Position numbers and translations under genes: made by a program | Assembly: GCA_028554795.2 (NCBI GenBank) | Contig: CM068825.1 | Location: 96,341,451-96,405,450 of the forward strand | DNA from: Sinohyriopsis cumingii | Lineage: Eukaryota; Mollusca; Bivalvia; Unionida; Unionidae | Reading direction: 5' to 3' | DNA: 64,000 nucleotides | In this document: positions 10,850-20,528 of the stretch, piece by piece | Numbering within the stretch: position 1 is the stretch's first letter | How the letters are laid out: every line of letters starts with the position of its first letter | The notes under the pieces: model-generated | Told to the model about the DNA's origin: nothing | Databases searched by the model: none | What the model saw: the letters and a program-made list of their open reading frames with translations, nothing else

Positions 10850-11454
10850 GGCACATGTTGAGTTTATTTAGGTGCTATGACTTACTATCCAAATAACGGC
10901 TTTGTATAGTGTCTTTATCCTGGCGAAATGAAAATGACACTAGCAAATGGGCACTTTTTCATGTTCGTTGACATGCATTTGAATATGTTGCAGTGCGACG
11001 GTAGTCGAGGTATGCCGAAGGATGTTTAAGTAGGTTCATGTGACGGATATGTTTCTCGAACGAAACGAAACGTTGCTTTACAGTTCCAATAGACATATTA
11101 TATTTTTATTCGTTTCGTTAAAGAACAATATTTCCACTTAAACAGATTTCGGCATTCCCGGCTTTCGTTTTCCAGTCAACTGAAGTGTAGGCCAACGAAA
11201 CTTAAAACACATCAATTTCTTTTGCGAGAATTTGAATTTATTAGAGAAAAGACATAAAAGTAAAGTCTGATTAAAACATTATTACCTTATTTTGCAGAAA
11301 AGCGCCATTATTTTAGTTGCCAGTTGTGAGATTCCTGAAAATTTTACTTTTGTTAGTCAACGTCAAAACACTATACACAGCGCAGTTAGTTAGGCAGTAA
11401 GACCTTTGCGCCCAAAACAAATATCAGCATCAGGTCTTGCGTGCAGGACTAGTA
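10850..11454 (+). repeat. Foldback repeat copy A in HSP90 intron 1
   Basis: It matches the copy at 11.89-12.64 kb in direct orientation over most of its length: ACTTACTATCCAAATAA, GAATGAAAATGAYACTAGCAA, GGCATTCCYGGCTTTC, TTAGAGAAAAGACAT, GGCAGTAAGACC. The last 335 bp also pairs with the inverted copy that follows. Confidence 0.75.
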
Positions 11455-11790
11455 CCTAGTCCTACACGCAAGACCTCGGCGCTGATATTTGTTGTGGGCA
11501 TCAAGGTTTTACAGCCTAATTGTGGCGCTGTGTAGCGTGTTTCGATGTCGACTAACATCGTTACGAAAGATGCATTTTCAGGAATATTTCACACAAATGC
11601 CAACTAAAACGACACTTTTCTACAAAGTAAAGTCTGTATTTTAGTCAGACTTTGAGGTCTTTTCTCTAATGAATTCAAATTGTCACAAAAAGAAACGGAT
11701 CCATTTTCAAGTTGTTGGTCTTTCAGTTGGCTGGAAAGTGATGAAAGCCGGGAATGATGAATTTGGGTCAAGTTGAAATATTATTTACAA
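11118..11790. repeat. Large near-perfectly centred palindrome
   Basis: The arms at about 11118-11454 and 11457-11790 are imperfect reverse complements with almost no spacer. At the centre GGACTAG-TAC-CTAGTCC reads the same on both strands, followed outward by CGCAAGACCT and other paired blocks. It is two foldback copies joined head to head. Confidence 0.8.
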
Positions 11791-11889
11791 CAGCATTAAT
11801 TGGGACCACGAATTTTATAAATGCAGAGATGTTACGTACTGAGGGTCTAACAGAACATGGACCACCCCTAGTGGTACTCCTACAGTATA

Positions 11890-12640
11890 TGAAATGGCAC
11901 GTGTTGGTTTTAAGTGCTGTGTCTTACTATCCAAATAATGGTCTTGTATAGTGTGTTTCGATGTCGTTGACATTGGAATGAGTAATCATAGTTTCAGGAA
12001 CATCTCGCACATTTGGCAGCATATATCAACACTCGTCCACTAATTTATGTGTAATTAATATACTTACTGTGCTGTCTTTATCTTGGCGGAATGAAAATGA
12101 TACTAGCAAATGGACCCATTTTCACATTCCGTTGACATACATTAGAATTTGTTATAATGCAACTGTAGTCAAGGTATGCTGAAGTTTAGTTAGATAAATG
12201 TTGGGGATATGTTTCTGGAACGAAATGATCCATTGCTTACAGTTCCAGTAGATATATATTTTGCATTCGTTAAAGAATAATATTTCAACTTGACCTGATT
12301 TCGACATTCCTGGCTTTCTTCGCTTTCCAGCCAACAGGAATGTAGGCCAACAAAACTTGAAAACTGATCCATTTCTTTTGCGAGATATTGCATTTGTTAG
12401 AGAAAAGACATCAGAATAAGTAAAGTCTGACTAAAACGTGACTTTACTTTGTAGAAAGGCGTCGTTAATTTAGTTGTCAATTGTGAAATATTCCTGAAAA
12501 TTTTACTTTCGTAGTGATGTTAGTCTACATCAAAACACTACACATCGCTGTTTGTTAGGCAGTAAGACCCTGACGCCCAAAACATGAATATTAGCGTCAA
12601 GGTCTACCTGTAGGACTACCCCTAGCGGTAGAAGGCTTCA
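11890..12640 (+). repeat. Foldback repeat copy B in HSP90 intron 1
   Basis: It is a direct-orientation copy of 10.85-11.45 kb. The order of shared blocks is the same, and it ends with GGTCTACCTGTAGGACTA near 12620, matching the palindrome core of copy A. Confidence 0.75.
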
Positions 12641-13323
12641 TTGGTCCTTTGTTCAAACAGACGTTTCCCAATTCCAAAATTGGAGAAAATATGCATGTGC
12701 AAGAACGATAGTCTAATATTTTTAGGTGCGTAGCAAAAGATGATTCACTTAAAATTTGACAAAAAGTTGTACCCAGTCTGTGTAAGAGACTTGGATAACG
12801 AAAAGGGCAAAGTCATTTTTTTTTTCTTCTTTTCATTACCAGAGTTAACAGTATATTCCACTGGAGAAAACACCTTTTATTTTCTTGATAATGCTTTGAA
12901 TAAACATAAGTTGGCAGAACTGTATGGTGTTTTCAGCTGATAACTGCATCAGCGATGACTGGAATTCATATAGGAGTTGCATTCTGTATTTTGAAAAATG
13001 TCTGTCATTGTTCATATCAGGTTGTCTCTCTCGTATGATGCACCATGCTGCAGGAAAGGCTGTTGATAAATTAGAACTCCTTAAGTATCATGTGGCCTTC
13101 TACCTGACAATGTACTTCATGCAGTCAGGGTTGATTTTTTTCATCTAGTTTCACAGCTAAAAGATTCAGTAACTGGAAGATACAGGTTGACTCTTTGTCA
13201 GGTTATGAAATGAATGCAAATTTTTGCACCTTTTAATTGTGGTTACCTAATTCAGTTTCGTTTAAAACGAGATGCAGTTTTTATTTTATTGTGATGATTG
13301 GGAGTCCATTTTTATTTATACAG

Positions 13324-13843
13324 ATGCCGGAGCCAACTACAACTCCAATGGATGAAGGGGAAGTAGAAACCTTTGCCTTCCAGGCAGAGATCGCACAGTT
13401 GATGAGCTTGATCATCAACACGTTTTACTCCAACAAGGAGGTTTTCCTAAGAGAGTTGATTTCAAATGCCTCTGATGCCTTGGACAAAATCCGCTACGAG
13501 AGTTTAACGGATCCTTCCAAGCTTGACACTGGGAAGGAACTTTACATCAAGATCATCCCAGACAAACAGAACAAAACACTAACTATAATTGACACTGGCA
13601 TTGGTATGACCAAAGCAGACCTTGTTAACAACTTGGGTACCATTGCAAAGTCCGGCACAAAAGCTTTCATGGAAGCCCTGCAGGCAGGCGCAGACATCTC
13701 CATGATTGGACAGTTTGGTGTAGGTTTCTATTCAGCCTACTTAGTTGCAGACAGAGTCACAGTTGAGTCAAAGCACAATGATGATGAGCAATACCTCTGG
13801 GAATCTTCAGCAGGTGGTTCCTTCACTATTAAACCAGGAAGAG
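13324..13843 (+). CDS. HSP90: HSP90 coding exon 1 (exon 2 of gene)
   Basis: The ATG follows the TTTATACAG acceptor with no intervening base. It encodes residues 1-173 and one base of codon 174, which is most of the GHKL ATPase domain including [10 protein letters not shown] and DTGIGM. Donor GTAAGG. Confidence 0.95.
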
Positions 13844-16800
13844 GTAAGGATTTAGTATAATAGAACATGTTTTTGTCTGTAGACTTTATTTTTTTCACAA
13901 TGGTATCCAGTGTAAAATGCCATGTGTATCTGGTTTAATTTTTTTTTATCAACAGTATGAAATGGTGACACACAAGCTTCTCGTTTTATGCCATGTAAAA
14001 TGATCTTTTTTGATTCTATGACTTGAACATTTACATGTTCCCAATATGAATATCTAGTGAATATGAATAAACCATGTTCTAAAATGTGGTTACACATTGC
14101 ATATTTAGTTCCATTTTTGTTGTTGAATGATTCACCCAATTTGGCATGGTTGTGAACTGAAGTTGCAGTCGAAACCTACTCATTGGTCATTGCAAGCAAA
14201 TGCCTTGAAACGATTAAGGTTGGAGCTTTGATATTTCAAGCCCTTGATTAAACACTTGTGATGATTTCAACACTGTCCATTTTTGTGATGCAAGCTGATC
14301 AGTTGGCATAAACGGTGTTGGTGGTATGGGCCATGATCATGCCAATTTATGTGACGTGGCATCAGTGTTGAATTTGTATATGGATGTTTGCCAGTGTGTT
14401 TTGTTTCTCGCAGTTGTAGTCGGTTGAAGAGATCTTTGTAATTTGAACTTTTAATTTCCATATCAAATCCAGTATTTGAGAAGTTTTGAATTTACGTGGC
14501 ATTACACATCTTTTCACGTTTTTGCCATTTGGTCTGAGCCAGTTCGAGTTGTTTGAAATTGTTCGTTTCTTTGATGCGTGTGGTGCACATTTCTTTCGAT
14601 TAGTTACTGCATCAGAATTCAGAATTAGTAGGTTGAATTAACATTACAAAATTTCATAACACTAATAAGAGTAGCACAATTACCATGATGACATATTTTC
14701 AGCATTAGTACAGGTCAGTCCATATTTGTCAAATACTATAACGATCTACATCAAGCATTGGTGTCCGTTTATTTGATACATGCATCACAGATATATTTTT
14801 GACATTTGGCAGTGTCTTGGTTCCTTATGTAAAGAATGGCTTCTTGACATGCACATCTAGTTGCCATGACATGTGAAGAGGAGGATTCAGCCAATGTGGG
14901 TATGTGAGAAAGCTTGCCAGTAGCTTCTCATGGGTTGGTGGCTCTTTCCAGGGTTTTCCTGGGTTCTTCCTCCACCATTAATACTGGCCGCCATGTATAG
15001 CCTATCATGTGCTGAAAAATGGCCTTAAACCCCACTACAACATAATGCAACTTTTAATGTCTGATAATGTCATTGTTGCTTTAATTTTTGTTAGAATGAG
15101 AACTCTTATCTTTGTTCGATTTAGGCGAACCCATCACTCGTGGCACAAGGATCGTTATATTCATGAAGGAAGATCAGAACGAGTATTTGGAGGAGAGGCG
15201 CATCAAAGAAGTGGTCAAGAAACATAGCCAGTTTATAGGATATCCCATCAAACTGCTGGTAGAGAAGGAGAGGGACAAGGAAGTTTCTGATGATGAGGAA
15301 GAAGAGAAGGAGGAAAAAAAGGAGGATAAGGAAGAGGACAAGGTATGGTTGGTTTGAATATTGGCACAAGTACATATGACGAGATGTAAAACTACCCACA
15401 TGTCCCCATAACTCTCAAGAGGATGCAACACTGGTTTTTGGTTTTAAAATCCACAAGTCTGTATATCAAGTGGTAAAATTTGTACAAGAATGTGGAGCAG
15501 TAGGCCTAATTTTTAATGATGCAGTTTCTTCAAACTTTTGACACAAATTGGTATTTTGTATGTAAATCCTCAATTAGGAATAATGGCTAGTATTTTTCTG
15601 CACTTGTCAATGCATTAAAGATCTTTTCTGTAACATCCTTAGCATGGTTGAGCAGATTGAGATGAACTGTTTACGCAAGATTTATATTTTCAATTTCTTT
15701 GATTTGAACTTCCTTTTTCATGGTTACCTGTATAGCCTTTGCTGCGTGGCAGTTGAATAAAACTACTCCATGTTGTAATGATGTGGATAGTGCATACTCA
15801 GGAAGTATATGCTAAATCTAAACTGTAATTTGCAATGGATATGGCTCTTTATGAACTTCTTCCGTTGCAGGAAGAAAAACCAAAGGTTGAAGACCTGGAT
15901 GAGGGGAGTGATGATGAGGACAAGAACAAGGACAAGAAAAAGAAGAAGAAAATCAAGGAAAAGTACCTTGAGGATGAGGAGCTGAACAAGACCAAACCTC
16001 TGTGGACTAGAAACCCTGATGAAATCACAAAAGAAGCATATGGAGAATTCTACAAGTCACTCACAAATGACTGGGAGGACCATCTTGCTGTTAAGGTAAT
16101 TGTACAGTTTATGCCATGGTGTGAAATGGCTCATTCAAGACAAGGATTGTTTGGTTTTTTTAAATCTTAATTTTTTCCAGGATTGCAGTTCTCATTGCCT
16201 ATAGATCATCTTCCTTTTGTAAACAAATACAGTATAGATGTGTTTTCCCTCAACTGGCCATATTGTTTATTTCATCGTTAGAATTTGAATGTTTCCACTT
16301 TTCACATTTTTTGAGTTCTGACAAGTTTGGAATACAGGTTAACATCATTTTAACCATGGGCTTTTTAATGAGGTGGCAGTGCATCTGGCAACGATGTATT
16401 AAACTCTGAATAGGAAGATACTTGACAAGTTTGACCAGCAAAATCCACAAAATAAGTTTATTTCCAACAGTATGAAATGCCCTCAGAAAATCTGCTAGTT
16501 AATGAAAATCAAGGGTGTGGGGTGTCTGTGCAAACCACGATGATCAGTATCAGTGCTTATAAATGAAGTGATCATGCGTATGATTGCCAGAGCTGCTTGC
16601 CACTCGGATGATAATTTCCTTCGTCAGATTTTGACGACACTTGGCAATAAGGCCTGTATAATCAAGATCTCGTGCTGATTCAATCATGACCAACATTTGT
16701 GCATTTTAATAAGGTGACCTTGCATTTTTATGGGCAGAGTTTGTTGGCATTGCAATTGAGACTCATTTCCTCAATCTTTAGTAACTATGAAAATGCACCT

Positions 16801-19800
16801 AAATCAAGATATCTAATAAGTTGTATAGAGTGCACAAGAGCTGTGCATATTTATGTATTTGTGTGCAGTTGGAAATAGGATTGTTTGCAGTTTTGATAGT
16901 GTGGTTTTTAAAGCCCCAAATGCCACAGTTGTGTGCAAAAAGTTGTTTATTCCAAATCATCTGAACAGTGAATCTTTATGGATGTTGGTCTTGTTAAAAC
17001 CAGATAATGTCAAATTTTTATCACATAATGAGCCATTCAATTTCTCCCTTGAACTGAGAAACCAGGCTGTTTTTCTCATTAAGTATGAATTGATCATCTC
17101 TGGTAGCATTTTAAGGCAAAGGAAAGGAGGTAATCCTTGATCTCCACTACTGAGAAGGACTCAGTCTAGAGATGTATAAATTAAATTTAAAAAAATGTAT
17201 TACATTAACATGTGCCGGGTTGTATTTTTTCAAAGATCTGAATTCCTTTACTAAATTTGCATCCCCCCCCCCTTTTCTAATCATTTGGGTTTTTTTGCGC
17301 AGAAGTATTTCTAGAAAAATGTGCTACATATACAGTTCATATTTATTTAAAGGCAAGTTTGATGCTGTGCTGAACTAGAGTGAGTGCCATGTTAAAGTCT
17401 TTTTTCTTCTTCAGATGCTTGTCAATAATGTTGCAGTTGAATATGACCCTTTTAGACAACTAAAATCTCTAATGTCTAAATACATGGCCACTTTGGTCTT
17501 AAGGCATTAGAGCATGTGCTGTAAAAGGGTCGTTTCAAAATATCCTCAATGTTTGTGAGCTTTTTTTAGAAACTTGAAAAAAAAATATGCTTTGTTCTCC
17601 TTGCAGTTCAAACATGGACAAGTACATTAAGACTGCAGGTGAAGAATTTAACTTGGCTTTATGTACTAACCAATTTTTTATATTCAGAAATGCACATTGT
17701 ACATCAAATGCATATACAAGATGAAAATATTAATGATTTTATCATTTTCTCTTCACAGCACTTCTCAGTTGAAGGACAGCTGGAATTCCGCGCTCTGCTT
17801 TTTGTGCCGAAAAGGGCTCCATTTGACTTGTTTGAGAACAAAAAGAAAAAGAACAACATAAAACTGTATGTCAGACGTGTGTTTATCATGGACAATTGCG
17901 AGGAACTAATTCCTGAATATCTAACCTTTATCAAAGGTGTTGTTGACTCTGAGGACCTTCCTTTAAACATCTCCAGAGAAATGTTGCAACAGAGCAAAAT
18001 CCTGAAAGTGATTAGAAAGAATTTGGTCAAAAAGTGTTTAGAACTGTTTGACGATATTGCAGAAGACAAAGATGATTACAAGAAATTCTATGAACAGTTC
18101 AACAAAAATCTTAAGGTTGGTATCTCTGTACTGATAGTATTATTAAACTTATCAATTATTACGTCTTGATCTGGCTGTCTTATATTTGGCATCAACTTGT
18201 GTGTGGATGAAGGGTGGTAAATTTAGAAAATTGGCTCGTTAATTTTTTATTTTATTGACACCCATCCCATCTGTTCAAGTTTGTTTTCACTTGTACTAAG
18301 CTCCTTGATTATTATCATGGAACCTTATGTATATGTACATCCAGAGATCTAGTTGGAAATCTGAGAAAGTAGTGCTGTTTCACCATCCATGTCACCAGGG
18401 CAGCCATTTTGAAAACCTTGTTGCTACTCCTAAATTGAAAGTTGTATTGTCATGTGTTGTTCACAAAGGCTTCTTATATTGTATAGTTTGTGCAAAAAGA
18501 AAATAGTGCTGATCTGATGTACAATATGACTGCTAGATGAAAATCCTGTTGTACTCCTTCAAAATGGAAAGGATGGGATTTCACCAAAAAAGGCGACAAT
18601 CTTTTTTTGCCACTGAGTGTTGCATCGGCCTAGGTTTTTCACCAAAATTCTTGTGCATGTCAAGTTGGTACTAAATGACCATGGTGTCTGTTGAATATCC
18701 ACCATGGCAACCGTCTTGAAACACTTTATAATGATACTACTGCTAAAATTACTATGAGCTGAATCTGTAAATTTGCACACAGATGACTTTGCAAACTAAA
18801 CACAGACCTGCCAACCCTCAAATTTGCTGTGTATTTCAAGACTCTAGATTTACGGATTCACACTGCACGCAAAAAATTACCCATTCCTGAATTTGCAATC
18901 TGCTTAAAATCATTAATAATTTTTATTCCATTAAGTGCAAGTCAAAATAGCATTGGTCACTTGTAACCATAACAGTCCTGTATTGCTAGCCTTGATGTTA
19001 GTAAAACTAATTAAATTGATAGTTTGCCCTGCAGCAAGCATTGTAAAGTACGTAATCTATATTTAGAACAGAAGTTTTTAAAAAAAATACTCTGAAGAAA
19101 TCCAGTGCCTAGCTGATTTTTTTTAACAAGATGGCACGTGCATACTTGTAGCAACTAGTTTTTAATAAAACATCAAATAATGACAGCATTTTCAAAGTGC
19201 GGGTATTTTTCAGATATTGAATGATTGGCATGTATCATATTTTGCTAGAGCTCATATTTTTCTATGCATGCACATACACCACTAATCATTAATTGATGAA
19301 AATAGTGGTGCATCTGACTAAATTCACATCAAAAGTTTTCTGTTGCAGCTGGGTATTCATGAAGATTCCACAAACAGGAAGAAACTTGCAGAGTATCTTC
19401 GATTCTACACTTCTCAGTCGGGAGATGAAATGGCTTCATTGAAGGAATATGTATCCAGAATGAAGGAGAACCAGAAAGACATCTATTACATCACAGGTGG
19501 GTCCTGCAACATGAATGCTGTTTTACTGAACACGATGGTATAAAATGTCAAACTTTAAACAGCATAGACCCAGATCTGCCATCATATAATGTATTGTCAG
19601 ATCTATAAGTGTCTGACCAGTAGAGGGATAGAGGTATTCAGATTGAAATTAACAAGAAATGGTGAATTTGACTTTTGCAAGAACAATCCTATTTAGAAAC
19701 TTGAAGCATCTTTAACGTACGTTTGGTATCGGTGTTCTTTCAAAAGTATTGAATGGACAAGTTGTAGACTTTTCAAATTTTCTAAACATAAATGTAACTG

Positions 19801-20460
19801 CAAGCTGGAATGGTCAGATCATGTATGCTTTTTCCTGTACATTTGTTACATTGCGATGCCAGAACTTAAACCCAGTGTACCAAAGTTTCTTTTCAGGAAT
19901 CCCTGTTCCAAATCTTGGGAGTCTAACAGTGTTTAGAATGTTGTTTCATACATTGTCCCTTTTTAAGCATTAAGTTGTACAACTTTAATCACTTAAAGTA
20001 GGTGCTGTTTGTTAGAAGGCATTTTTAATACATTTTCACCAATGGTAAACATGTCTTCGCAGGTGAAAGCAGGGATGCTGTGCAAAATTCTTCATTTGTG
20101 GAGCGGGTGAAAAAGAGGGGATTAGAGGTTGTTTATATGGTGGACCCAATAGATGAGTATGCAGTTCAACAGCTGAAGGAATTTGATGGCAAAAATTTGG
20201 TCTGTGTGACCAAAGAGGGACTTGTGCTGCCAGAAGATGAGGAAGACAAGAAGATCTTTGAGGAAAAGAAAGCTCAGTTTGAGGGCCTATGCAAAACTAT
20301 GAAGGAAGTCTTGGACAAGAAAGTTGAAAAGGTACAACTTGTGGTATTATTTTTAATTGTATCATAAGCCTTGACAACATTTATAAATTTGGTTGTATTG
20401 CAATTCACAACAAAAATAACTATTTCAAAGAAAAGACTCTTTGTAAAGAGTGTATATGTA

Positions 20461-20528
<68 letters not shown>

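Larger units (their letters stand above)
10281..13323 (+). other. HSP90: HSP90 intron 1
   Basis: It runs from the GTAAGG donor to a TTTATACAG acceptor placed directly before the ATG. It contains the 22-bp inverted repeat at 10.42 kb and three copies of a foldback repeat (10.85-12.64 kb). The last 680 bp is AT-rich with no recognisable element. Short reading frames in it have no conserved motif. Confidence 0.65.

Noticed and set aside
13237-13323. Upstream extension of the HSP90 reading frame
   Set aside because: The frame is open back to 13237, but a T-rich tract and CAG acceptor stand directly before the conserved MPEP start, and the extra residues are unlike any HSP90.
15121-15431. Minus-strand frames over HSP90 exon 3
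   Set aside because: They are antisense shadows of the acidic linker, giving Ser- or Leu-rich runs.
17704-18069. 121-codon minus-strand frame
   Set aside because: It is antisense to HSP90 exon 17759-18115, whose sense frame is clearly conserved.
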